Part shown: positions 9,419 through 17,447 of the stretch, piece after piece
Layout of the letters: each line of letters opens with the position of its first letter
Numbering within the stretch: position 1 is the first letter of the stretch
Assembly: GCA_003250975.1 (NCBI GenBank)
Contig: QKIY01000004.1
Coordinates: forward strand, 23,084 to 87,083
Direction: 5' to 3'
Source of the DNA: Gammaproteobacteria bacterium
GTDB taxonomy: Bacteria; Pseudomonadota; Gammaproteobacteria; Eutrophobiales; Eutrophobiaceae
DNA length: 64,000 bases
Program-made: the position numbers and the translations under genes
The notes under the pieces: generated by a model
Databases searched by the model: none
The model's input: the letters and a program-made list of their open reading frames with translations, nothing else
What the model was told of the DNA's origin: nothing

Positions 9419-10195
9419 TTATAGATTAACCCGGACAACCAGGGTATTGATTTTTCCGTTACCTGTCAGTGTAATTTGCCTGTATCCCGGCAATGAGGTT
9501 TCATCTTTAACGTAATGGTCAGTGCAGGGCAAAAACTGCACACAGGTTGAGGGGCTGGACATCAACTGGATACCTTTATGTTCCGAATAAAATTCCTGAT
9601 GTATATGTCCCCACAGGATACCCTTGACCTGTTTATTTCCTTTTATAACTGAAAATAATGCATCGGGGTTTTTCAATCCCATTCTGTCCATCCAAGCACT
9701 ACCTACCGATATCGGCGGGTGATGCAAACATACAAGTGCATAGTGATTGTTATATTGCCGGAGTGTCCTGCCAAGAAGCTCAAGCAACGTTTTACTGATT
9801 TTGCCTGAGTGGCTACCAGGTAAAAACGTATCAAGCATGAATATAATCCACTTATTAAGGATAATCAGCTTGCAGTTCGCGATGCCTGCCTTCGCAAGTT
9901 CATGCCTCATGATATCTGGATCATCATGGTTACCTGCCAGACAAAATACCGGCCAACCCAGTTTTTTCAATTTGGAAACAAGGTTGTTATAGGCTGGTAC
10001 CGAAGGCTCATGCACCAAGTCACCTGTCATCAAGATCAGATCGGGCTGGTATGCCGATGCATTGATATGCTGAATGACTGTTTCAAGCGAGGATGCCGTG
10101 TTGATGCCGTCAAATTCCTCACTGGTATCAGGAAAAATATGACTGTCGGTTAACTGGATAATATTAACTGAGTTTTTTTCGCTTAGTTCCGGCAT
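9419..10195 (-). CDS. cpdA: Metallophosphoesterase, CpdA-like 3',5'-cAMP phosphodiesterase
   Basis: This 258-residue calcineurin-like phosphoesterase shows all the metal-binding motifs of the class III cyclic nucleotide phosphodiesterases: D-S-H at 17-19 (QLTDSHIF), MTGDLVHE, LAGNHDD, CLHHPP and WGHIHQE. CpdA of E. coli (275 residues) hydrolyses cAMP in the cytoplasm. The motif spacing fits CpdA better than other calcineurin phosphatases, but the substrate is an inference. It is convergent with the kinase gene across an 80-bp gap and divergent from the O-methyltransferase gene. Confidence 0.85.
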   Translation of the reverse strand: MPELSEKNSVNIIQLTDSHIFPDTSEEFDGINTASSLETVIQHINASAYQPDLILMTGDLVHEPSVPAYNNLVSKLKKLGWPVFCLAGNHDDPDIMRHELAKAGIANCKLIILNKWIIFMLDTFLPGSHSGKISKTLLELLGRTLRQYNNHYALVCLHHPPISVGSAWMDRMGLKNPDALFSVIKGNKQVKGILWGHIHQEFYSEHKGIQLMSSPSTCVQFLPCTDHYVKDETSLPGYRQITLTGNGKINTLVVRVNL

Positions 10196-10259
10196 AGCCC
10201 GTATTTTAGTATAGTATGGACATTATTCATTATTTCTAAAACACGCAATTAATACTGAT

Positions 10260-10922
10260 ATGACCATGAAAAGCATCAACCTGACTGAAGATGTTTACGA
10301 TTATCTGCTATCAGTTTCTCTCAAGGAGAGCCCTTTGCAAACAGCCTTGCGTGATGAGACGGCAAGGCACCCCCAGTCATCAATGCAGATTGCACCTGAA
10401 CAGGGACAGTTTATCGCGTTACTGCTCAAACTAATTAATGCAAAAAAAGTCATGGAAATTGGTGTATTTACAGGCTATGGCACGTTAACCATGGCCCAGG
10501 CCATCCCCGAAGATGGTAAGGTTGTCGCCTGTGATATCAATGAAAAGGATACTGAAATTGCCCGGAAGTACTGGGATCAGGCCGGTGTCAGGGAGAAAAT
10601 CCAGCTAGCCCTGGCACCTGCGATCGAGACCATGGATACCCTATTAAAAAATGGTGAAGAGGATACCTTTGATTTTATCTTTATTGATGCTGATAAACAG
10701 GAATATCCCGCGTACTTTGAGCGGGCACTGAAACTTCTGCGAAAAGGCGGCCTCATAATGGTCGATAATGTTCTCTGGTCAGGCAAGCCCGCTATGAAGG
10801 CAGAAATGGACAAGGACACTGTTGCTATAAGAGAGTTTAACGAAAAGCTTAAAAATGATGCGCGTGTACAAATAAGCATGTTGCCAGTTGCAGACGGTAT
10901 CACGCTTGCCATAAAAAACTAA
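10260..10922 (+). CDS. SAM-dependent O-methyltransferase, caffeoyl-CoA OMT family
   Basis: The 220-residue protein matches the small cation-dependent O-methyltransferases (methyltransferase family 3). Visible are the SAM-binding block VMEIGVFTGYGTLTMAQAIP, the acidic residue in VVACDINEKD, and FIDADKQEYPAYFE followed by GGLIMVDNVLWSG, which carry the metal ligands. These enzymes methylate catechol-like hydroxyls; the bacterial substrate is not known. Its stop overlaps the convergent yoaA stop by 4 bp. Confidence 0.88.
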   Translation: MTMKSINLTEDVYDYLLSVSLKESPLQTALRDETARHPQSSMQIAPEQGQFIALLLKLINAKKVMEIGVFTGYGTLTMAQAIPEDGKVVACDINEKDTEIARKYWDQAGVREKIQLALAPAIETMDTLLKNGEEDTFDFIFIDADKQEYPAYFERALKLLRKGGLIMVDNVLWSGKPAMKAEMDKDTVAIREFNEKLKNDARVQISMLPVADGITLAIKN

Positions 10923-12829
10923 TGCTCCAAGTAAAACTTTTCCACGAGTGCTAAATCATCTGTTATCTTCATTGCGGGGAGGCTTTGCAGTATTCGTTTT
11001 CCATAGGATTTCGTCCTGATGCGTGGATCACAAATGGTTAGCACGCCGTAATCATTAATATCACGTATCAGGCGCCCTATTCCCTGTTTCAGATTGATAA
11101 TTGCCTGAGGCAGCTGGTAGTCTAGAAAAGGGTTTATGCCAGTGGCCTGCATTTTTTCTGCCCTGGCCCTGAAAACCGGGTCATCTGGCGGCATAAACGG
11201 CAGTTTGTCAATAATAACACTTGAGAGCGATTCTCCTTTCACGTCTACGCCTTCCCAGAAACTGCCTGTACCGAGCAGGACAGCATTTTGGGTCACACGA
11301 AACCTGTCAAGCAACTCGGTGCGCGGCGCCTCTCCCTGTACTAGTAATGGATATTCTATCTTTTCCCTGAGAAGTTCCGCCGCAAGTGCCAGCGCTCGAT
11401 GACTGGTAAACAACACAAACGCATGGCCCTGACTGGCCCTTAAAACCGGCAGGGCCGCCTGGACGACTGCGACTGTATAATCTGGCTGGCCAGGCTCTGG
11501 CAGGCCGGTTGGCAGATAAAGCATTGCCTGTTTTTCATAGTCAAACGGGCTTAGCAATGCAATTGCCTTGCAGCCTGTAAGACCCAATTGGGTTGAAAAA
11601 TGGCTGAAATCGTCCTTTACGGCGAGTGTGGCAGAAGTATAAATACAGGCACACTCATGCTGGTTGATCCTTTCCTGGAATATCCCGGAAATATCCAGAG
11701 GGGTTTGATGCAACATAAAACCATTTCCCCTGGTTTCAAACCACTGAATCTGATCGTCTCGTTCCCTTTCACTGTAATCATTTAAAAGCTCGAGCAAACT
11801 CGTGGTGCGTTGCCAGCAGTTTTCTAGCGATTTTGATCGCATCGAAAGGTCAGCAAGTAAATTCTCAATGTCTGATAAGGTATTAATAAGGCACGTGGTC
11901 GCCGACAATACCTTCTTGTTAGCGGAAATGTCAGCCCATGATCTTCTTGAATCCTCCTTCCCCAGGGATAACCGCAGATGCTGTATATCACGATGCAGCG
12001 CTTCTAACAGATCCATGGCTCCCTTGATATCACTGGCATCGGAGGAAATAGCAGCCCGGCAATCATTTACCAATTCATTTAATTGCCGGCTGCTGAGCGT
12101 AACCCCGAAAAAAGTGGCGGCCAGTTCAGGCAACTGGTGCGCCTCGTCAAAGATTATCACCTCCGCCTTTGGCAAGATCTCTCCAAAACCGGTTTCCTTG
12201 AGGGTTAGATCGGCCATTAGCAAATAATGATTCACGACGAGTAATGTTGCATCCTGCGCCTTGCGTCTTGCTTTCAAAACAAAACAGTCATTATAGAATT
12301 CACAGTCCTGGCCAAGACAGTTATCGGTAGTCGATGTTATGGCCTGTCTTACCGGCGAATTTTCTGGCAAATCCAGCAATTCACTAATGTCGCCTGTACT
12401 CGTGCCAGATGACCATTCCTTGACCCTGTATACTATTGATCGGTTTTCGGGTGACATTTCTTGAAAAACCTTTTCGTACTCTAGCAGCCTCTGCCTACAC
12501 AGGTAATTGTTCCTGCCTTTAAGTAATGCCGTACTTATGGGCACCTTCAAAGTATTCAGTATTACCGGCAGGTCTTTCTGAAACAGCTGGTCCTGCAGGT
12601 TCCTGGTTCCGGTAGAGATTATGATTTTTCGGTTGGAAAGGATCGCGGGGACAAGATAGGCATAGGTTTTTCCGGTACCGGTACCGGCCTCACAGATCAG
12701 GGACTCGTTGTTTTCAATCGCTTCTTCTATACAGGTCGCAAAAATCAGTTGCTCGGTACGCTCCGTATAGTCTGCAAGTACACGTTCGAGTGGACCCCCT
12801 TTCCTGAATATATCTGCCGCAGTCAGCAT
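10919..12829 (-). CDS. yoaA: XPD/DinG-family ATP-dependent DNA helicase YoaA
   Basis: At 636 residues the protein equals E. coli YoaA in length. It has Walker A CEAGTGTGKT, the DEAH box IFDEAHQLPE, and a set of cysteines (YLCRQRLL, then CLGQDCEFYNDC) placed as in the 4Fe-4S cluster of XPD-type helicases, followed by the C-terminal helicase motifs FTSHRAL, GTGSFWEGVD and QGIGRLIR. YoaA unwinds DNA 5' to 3' in repair and in E. coli works with the clamp-loader subunit HolC. It is the third gene of the efp-epmA-yoaA run, 8 bp after epmA. Confidence 0.92.
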   Translation of the reverse strand: MLTAADIFRKGGPLERVLADYTERTEQLIFATCIEEAIENNESLICEAGTGTGKTYAYLVPAILSNRKIIISTGTRNLQDQLFQKDLPVILNTLKVPISTALLKGRNNYLCRQRLLEYEKVFQEMSPENRSIVYRVKEWSSGTSTGDISELLDLPENSPVRQAITSTTDNCLGQDCEFYNDCFVLKARRKAQDATLLVVNHYLLMADLTLKETGFGEILPKAEVIIFDEAHQLPELAATFFGVTLSSRQLNELVNDCRAAISSDASDIKGAMDLLEALHRDIQHLRLSLGKEDSRRSWADISANKKVLSATTCLINTLSDIENLLADLSMRSKSLENCWQRTTSLLELLNDYSERERDDQIQWFETRGNGFMLHQTPLDISGIFQERINQHECACIYTSATLAVKDDFSHFSTQLGLTGCKAIALLSPFDYEKQAMLYLPTGLPEPGQPDYTVAVVQAALPVLRASQGHAFVLFTSHRALALAAELLREKIEYPLLVQGEAPRTELLDRFRVTQNAVLLGTGSFWEGVDVKGESLSSVIIDKLPFMPPDDPVFRARAEKMQATGINPFLDYQLPQAIINLKQGIGRLIRDINDYGVLTICDPRIRTKSYGKRILQSLPAMKITDDLALVEKFYLEH

Positions 12830-12837
12830 GTTCCCGG

Positions 12838-13800
12838 CTATGCCCTGTCCACTGGAAATGCAATCACATCATCGATATGGCGGGCGTCATTCAGGACCAT
12901 GAGCAATCTGTCTATTCCCACTGCAACACCGGCGCAGGGAGGCAGACCAGACTTCAATGCCGCAATAAGGTTCATATCAACAGGGCATGGTTTCTTACCT
13001 GCTTCAGATCGGCGCTGAAGATCGCCTTCGAATCGCATTAGTTGCTCTTCTGCATCACAGAGTTCATGGAAACCATTCGCAACCTCTATTCCATAAACAA
13101 ATAACTCGAACCGTTCTGCGCGAGCTGGACAGGAATCAGTTAATTTTGCAAGCGCCGCTTGCGGTTCCGGAAAATCATAGATAAACACTATGCCTTTCGT
13201 TTCCAGTTCCGGCACTACACAGTGACTGAAAATAAAGTCCAATAATTCGCAACGGTCTTTATTATCGGATGCCAGCCCCCTTTCTCTGGCCAGTTTGCCC
13301 AGTGCTTTTACTGTTACAGAATGAGGATCCAGTCCCGTAGCATCCATGAACACGTCCGCATAAGGTATCCTTCCGTTCACAACTAGTCCCAGCCCGGCCA
13401 GTAATTCACCCAGTTCGTCCATCAGGTCATAATGATCGTAACCGGGGCGGTACCACTCCAGCAATGTAAATTCGGGATTATGAAAGCGTCCAGATTCTCC
13501 GTTCCTGAACACCCGGCTTATTTGATAAATCGGTCCTGACCCCGCACACAATAACCGTTTCATATGAAACTCAGGAGAAGTCTGCAAGTAAAGCACATTA
13601 CTGGATGAACAATCGGAAAGATGTAGCCGAGTCTCCAGGCTTTGAATATGGGGATCTGTTACTGATGCCTGGCTTAATACCGGAGTCTCAACTTCCATAA
13701 TACCGTGTCGGTCCATGAAATCGCGGATTCTGGCGAGCAATCCGGCTCGCGATCGCAATATTGCCAATGGTATGGCCGGTTTCCAGGCGTCGCTTGACAC
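12838..13800 (-). CDS. epmA: Elongation factor P--(R)-beta-lysine ligase EpmA
   Basis: EpmA (PoxA/GenX/YjeA) is a truncated class II lysyl-tRNA synthetase homologue that attaches (R)-beta-lysine to EF-P. The 320-residue protein has only the catalytic core, with motif 2 VFRNGESGRFHNPEFTLLEW and motif 3 GVAVGIDRLLMVL, and lacks the N-terminal tRNA-binding domain of LysRS. It is 23 bp downstream of efp, its substrate, and close to epmB, which makes beta-lysine: the full modification pathway is within 2.6 kb. Confidence 0.95.
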   Translation of the reverse strand: MSSDAWKPAIPLAILRSRAGLLARIRDFMDRHGIMEVETPVLSQASVTDPHIQSLETRLHLSDCSSSNVLYLQTSPEFHMKRLLCAGSGPIYQISRVFRNGESGRFHNPEFTLLEWYRPGYDHYDLMDELGELLAGLGLVVNGRIPYADVFMDATGLDPHSVTVKALGKLARERGLASDNKDRCELLDFIFSHCVVPELETKGIVFIYDFPEPQAALAKLTDSCPARAERFELFVYGIEVANGFHELCDAEEQLMRFEGDLQRRSEAGKKPCPVDMNLIAALKSGLPPCAGVAVGIDRLLMVLNDARHIDDVIAFPVDRA

Positions 13801-13823
13801 AATAGAATTATATTCAGAAGTGA

Positions 13824-14390
13824 TCAGGCCGCCCGGCTGACATATTCGCCGGTACGGGTATCAATCTTGATGATTTCACCGTTTTCAATAAAAAGTGGAA
13901 CCTTGACTACAGCGCCCGTTTCCAGTGTTGCTGGTTTGTTGCCTCCCGTCGCCGTATCTCCTCTGACCCCGGGATCAGTGTCCGTTATCTGCAACGTGAC
14001 AAAGTTAGGAGGGGAAATCGATATTGGTACTCCGTTCCAGAGTGTTGCCGTGCAGATCTCTTCGCCCTTCAGCCATTGAGCGGCATCCCCGGTGGCCTTT
14101 TCATCAGCAGCATACTGTTCATAGCTTGTCTGGTCCATGAAATGCCACAATTCGCCATCTGAATAGAGATACTGAACCTCGATATCCAGCACATCCGCAC
14201 CTTCCAGAGTGTCACCCGATTTGAAAGTCCTTTCTATTACCCTCCCTGTCTTCAGGTTACGTAGCTTGACCCGGTTAAATGCCTGCCCCTTTCCCGGCTT
14301 GACGTATTCGTTTTCAACGATTGCACAGGGATCGTTTTCCAGCATAACCTTGAGACCGGTTTTAAATTCATTGGTACTAAACGTTGCCAT
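13824..14390 (-). CDS. efp: Translation elongation factor P
   Basis: EF-P rescues ribosomes stalled at polyproline stretches. The 188-residue protein has the same length as in E. coli and the modification loop KPGKGQAF with Lys34, the residue beta-lysylated by EpmA. Three OB-like domains are expected; the C-terminal signature [20 protein letters not shown] is seen. It is the first gene of the efp-epmA-yoaA operon and divergent from epmB. The response regulator at 15.6 kb, with its Glu-Pro-Pro-Glu-Pro repeats, contains Pro-Pro pairs that could depend on EF-P. Confidence 0.97.
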   Translation of the reverse strand: MATFSTNEFKTGLKVMLENDPCAIVENEYVKPGKGQAFNRVKLRNLKTGRVIERTFKSGDTLEGADVLDIEVQYLYSDGELWHFMDQTSYEQYAADEKATGDAAQWLKGEEICTATLWNGVPISISPPNFVTLQITDTDPGVRGDTATGGNKPATLETGAVVKVPLFIENGEIIKIDTRTGEYVSRAA

Positions 14391-14414
14391 ATTCCCCTCG
14401 GTTTATAATTCACA

Positions 14415-14436
14415 TATGATAAAAAGCCATATCATA
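14415..14436. promoter_or_regulatory. Inverted repeat in the efp/epmB divergent intergenic region
   Basis: Seven-base arms TATGATA (14415-14421) and TATCATA (14430-14436) flank an 8-base spacer in the 64-bp gap between the divergent efp and epmB genes. A TATAAT hexamer lies at 14404-14409. The dyad may be an operator shared by both promoters, or chance in AT-rich DNA. Confidence 0.3.
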
Positions 14437-14454
14437 CCTTGAAGATCCCCTATT

Positions 14455-15450
14455 ATGCAGCTGACAAATTGGCAAAAAATATTGCAGCAAGCCCATAATA
14501 ACCACTACCACTTGATGGATAGGCTGCATTTGACAGGCAACGGTGTCCTTGTTTCAGACCGGGCTGCGGAGGCATTTCCCGTCCGCGTCCCCGAGGAATT
14601 TTTCCGGCGTATCAGACCAGGAGAAATAAGCGATCCCCTGTTGCAACAGGTTCTACCCATCCGGGCAGAGGATATAAAGGAAGAAGGATTTACGCCAGAC
14701 CCCCTTTCGGAATCGATCTACCAGCCTGTTCCAGGATTGCTGCATAAATACCGCCACCGCGCTCTGCTGATAGTTACAGGCGCCTGTGCAATTCATTGCC
14801 GGTACTGTTTCAGACGCCATTTTCCATATAACGAGGCCAACCCCTCCAGCGGCGAATGGCACAGGGCACTCGCTTATCTCAGGGATGATAAGAACATTAC
14901 GGAAGTGATCCTGAGTGGAGGTGACCCGTTGACATTAACAGACAGGCGCCTTGCCCGTCTGGCTGAATTATTGGCAGAGATCCCTCATCTCAAGCGCTTG
15001 CGGATTCATAGCCGCATGCCTGTAGTTCTGCCGGAACGTGTGACGGACGACCTGCTGGAATGGATTGCCTCCACCCGTCTGCAGACTGTTATCGTGATTC
15101 ACAGCAATCATGCAAATGAACTGGGCGATATGGCACTCGAGGCAATCGCCAGACTCCATGCTGCACACATCCCCCTTTTCAACCAGTCTGTACTCCTGAG
15201 AGGAATCAATAATTCAGCAAACACCCTCACAGAATTGAGTGAATTGCTGTTTGAGGCCGGCGTGATCCCTTATTACCTGCATATGCTTGATAAAGTAGAA
15301 GGGGCAGCCCACTTTTATGTCCCCCTGTCGGAGGCCCGTATGATCATGCAGGAATTGAGGGTGATTTTGCCCGGCTATCTCGTTCCTAGGCTGGTTAGGG
15401 AAATACCGGGGGAGTTAGCCAAGGTCCCAGCAGAATTATTGATGATTTGA
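14455..15450 (+). CDS. epmB: EF-P (R)-beta-lysine-forming lysine 2,3-aminomutase EpmB
   Basis: EpmB (YjeK) is a radical-SAM, PLP-dependent enzyme that converts lysine to (R)-beta-lysine for EF-P. The 331-residue protein has the radical-SAM cluster CAIHCRYC (Cys111, 115, 118), the glycine-rich ILSGGDPL segment and the PLP lysine region near HMLDKVEGAAHF. It is close in length to the E. coli enzyme (342). It is transcribed away from efp across a 64-bp gap. Confidence 0.95.
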   Translation: MQLTNWQKILQQAHNNHYHLMDRLHLTGNGVLVSDRAAEAFPVRVPEEFFRRIRPGEISDPLLQQVLPIRAEDIKEEGFTPDPLSESIYQPVPGLLHKYRHRALLIVTGACAIHCRYCFRRHFPYNEANPSSGEWHRALAYLRDDKNITEVILSGGDPLTLTDRRLARLAELLAEIPHLKRLRIHSRMPVVLPERVTDDLLEWIASTRLQTVIVIHSNHANELGDMALEAIARLHAAHIPLFNQSVLLRGINNSANTLTELSELLFEAGVIPYYLHMLDKVEGAAHFYVPLSEARMIMQELRVILPGYLVPRLVREIPGELAKVPAELLMI

Positions 15451-15506
15451 CCAAAATTCGGCCAGCTGAATGCTGTCAAATGGATTAATCATGGTTATAC
15501 TTCTTT

Positions 15507-15535
15507 TTCTAATTAGATATCAGTTCTAATTAGAT
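15507..15535. repeat. Two 12-bp direct repeats, each containing a 10-bp palindrome
   Basis: TTCTAATTAGAT occurs at 15507-15518 and again at 15524-15535, 17 bp apart start to start. Each copy contains the perfect palindrome TCTAATTAGA. The pair lies 41 bp upstream of the response-regulator gene and looks like a tandem binding site for a dimeric transcription factor; the regulator is unknown. Confidence 0.5.
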
Positions 15536-15575
15536 CAAAATAAATACAACACATAGTTTTATCATCAGACCACCT

Positions 15576-17447
15576 ATGCCTGAAGCACCTGTCAAAAATA
15601 TACTAATTATTGATGATTCAGCAGACTATCGCAGTCTGCTGACTAGTTTTTTCAGTGCGAGTTGCAAGGACGCATCTATTTCGGAATATGATCCCATCAA
15701 ATCGGGCAAGCCATCAGATGATTTCAACTGGTCTGATTTTGACCTGTTGATCCTCGATTATGACCTTGGAAACGGTGAAAATGGCCTGGAATGGCTGAGG
15801 GAATTTAAAACTTCAGGCAGTTTTCCGGCAACCATTGTCCTCACTGCAAAAGATGATGAGGAACTCGTGGTAAAGGCACAGAAATTCGGTGCACAAGGAT
15901 TCCTGCGCAAGGTAGGCCTTAAAAAAAGCAAACTCCTTGAGGCCATTGATTCCGCACTCAAGGTCTATTCTGCACAGACGAGGGAAGCCAATTCCAAGCG
16001 CCTCCAGGTACACCACTATAACAAGGAAAAATTTTTCGAGAAACTGAATGATGTTAATGTTGATGATGCAGTTGCAATTATCACGATAGACAAATTTCAG
16101 GAGATATCCCAGTTACTTGACACTGTCGCTGCAGATAAATTCATCAAGTTTGTAACGAACATGATTCAGGTCATGTTTCTTGAAAAGAGACTTGAGGGCA
16201 AAATCTCACGGATCAGGGATTCGGCTATCGGCATCCTTATACAGGGCTGCGGCAGTACTGCCATTGCGGAGGACTTTGCCCATACCTTGTGTGAGCGATT
16301 CGATAAAACCGAATACAAACATGAAAATGAAAAAATCGATTTTTCAATCAGTATCGGGATACACACAATTGAGGGGAACAAAAAAGATGGCGCCGAGGTT
16401 CTGAAATCCGTAGAGGCCGCAGCCGCAGAAGCCAGGAAAGACCAAGGAAATTCCTTCAGTACAGGCAAGGAAGTTTCACAAATCAAGGATCAGCAAGAAG
16501 AGCTGGCGATAGAACCCGAGCCGGCGGCAGAACCACCCGAGCCGGCAGTAGAACCACCCGAGCCGGCAGTAGAACCACCCGAGCCGGCAGTAGAACCACC
16601 CGAGCCGGCGGTAGAACCACCCGAGCCGGCAGTAGAACCACCCGAGCCGGCGGTAGAACCCGAACCGGCAACTGAGCCTGAGCCGGAAGATGATGTAAAT
16701 GACGCATTTGATGAGGAACGCATCACCCCCCTCTTTCAACCGCTGGTCCTTGTTTCAGAGACAGGGCACAAAACCTTCAAGGAACTTTATCTGACTACAG
16801 TTACCATGATGGATGCTGACAGTAATGTGCTTGAACCGAGAGAGTTCCTGCCTGAACTGGAAAAAAAGGAGGCATTACATAAACTGGACCGCTGCGTCAG
16901 TCGCCGTTGCCTTGTAGAACTGTCAGGGCTGAACAAGGATCCCACCAATAATTATGCGATATTCGTATCCCTGTCAATCCAAGCATTGAAAGACAAGCAG
17001 TTCACAGACTGGATAGGCAAGGTCATTGAAAGTCTGAAAATTCCTGATCTAGGCAAATATCTGGTATTCACTATTAATGCCAGAGATTTTCTGGAAAATA
17101 CCAGAGACGCTAAATTGCAATCCAATAAGTTGCGTATCAAGCTTAAATCCGGCGTTGCTCTCTCCCATATTGAGGATGTGGAAACACTAGACAAATGCCT
17201 GCAAACAGAAAAATTTGATTTTGTATTCTTCTCTCCCGAACACACGGCGGAGGGAAGAATGGATGCGGGTTTGATTGAACAGATTACCAGTAAAATCAAG
17301 ACGAAAAATGCATTCTCTGTCGCGTCAAAAATCGACAGTGGAGAATACCTGGCCCTGTCGGCCAGTTACGGTGTGGACTATGTTCTGGGGCACTTTGTCC
17401 AGCCCCCAATGGAATGCATCATAACGACCGAAGAAGTCGTTGTTTAA
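15576..17447 (+). CDS. FimX-like response regulator: REC, degenerate GGDEF, Glu-Pro-Ala-Val repeat linker, degenerate EAL
   Basis: The 623-residue protein starts with a receiver domain (about 8-125) with the acidic pair Asp13/Asp14, phospho-acceptor Asp61 (LLILDYD), Thr90 and Lys112. Residues about 145-305 resemble a GGDEF fold (for example DFSISIGIHTI) but lack the GGDEF catalytic motif. Residues 315-363 are a Pro/Glu/Ala/Val repeat. Residues about 380-620 resemble an EAL domain (ITPLFQPLVLVSETGHKTFKELYLTT, KSGVALSHIEDVETL) but lack the EAL motif and metal ligands. This layout resembles FimX, a c-di-GMP-binding effector without enzyme activity; that role here is inference. No partner kinase is adjacent. 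It ends directly against parC on the other strand. Confidence 0.82.
   Translation: MPEAPVKNILIIDDSADYRSLLTSFFSASCKDASISEYDPIKSGKPSDDFNWSDFDLLILDYDLGNGENGLEWLREFKTSGSFPATIVLTAKDDEELVVKAQKFGAQGFLRKVGLKKSKLLEAIDSALKVYSAQTREANSKRLQVHHYNKEKFFEKLNDVNVDDAVAIITIDKFQEISQLLDTVAADKFIKFVTNMIQVMFLEKRLEGKISRIRDSAIGILIQGCGSTAIAEDFAHTLCERFDKTEYKHENEKIDFSISIGIHTIEGNKKDGAEVLKSVEAAAAEARKDQGNSFSTGKEVSQIKDQQEELAIEPEPAAEPPEPAVEPPEPAVEPPEPAVEPPEPAVEPPEPAVEPPEPAVEPEPATEPEPEDDVNDAFDEERITPLFQPLVLVSETGHKTFKELYLTTVTMMDADSNVLEPREFLPELEKKEALHKLDRCVSRRCLVELSGLNKDPTNNYAIFVSLSIQALKDKQFTDWIGKVIESLKIPDLGKYLVFTINARDFLENTRDAKLQSNKLRIKLKSGVALSHIEDVETLDKCLQTEKFDFVFFSPEHTAEGRMDAGLIEQITSKIKTKNAFSVASKIDSGEYLALSASYGVDYVLGHFVQPPMECIITTEEVVV
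16518..16664 (+). repeat. Seven tandem copies of a 21-bp coding repeat
   Basis: Copies start at 16518, 16539, 16560, 16581, 16602, 16623 and 16644 and follow gagccggcagtagaaccac plus cc, encoding Glu-Pro-Ala-Val-Glu-Pro-Pro. Most copies differ at a single position (cag or cgg before tag); the last changes its final bases. Near-identity at synonymous sites shows recent expansion by slippage or unequal crossing over. The unit of 21 bp keeps the frame, so copy number can change without breaking the gene. Confidence 0.95.

Noticed and set aside
16518..16664. CRISPR-like tandem repeat
   Set aside because: The units are contiguous with no spacers, the period is 21 bp and the frame is coding.
16476..16739. 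Three overlapping minus-strand frames rich in Trp/Phe/Tyr/Arg or Ser/Gly across the repeat
   Set aside because: They are by-products of the 21-bp repeat, which lacks stop codons in all frames. The plus-strand frame continues the regulator protein on both sides.
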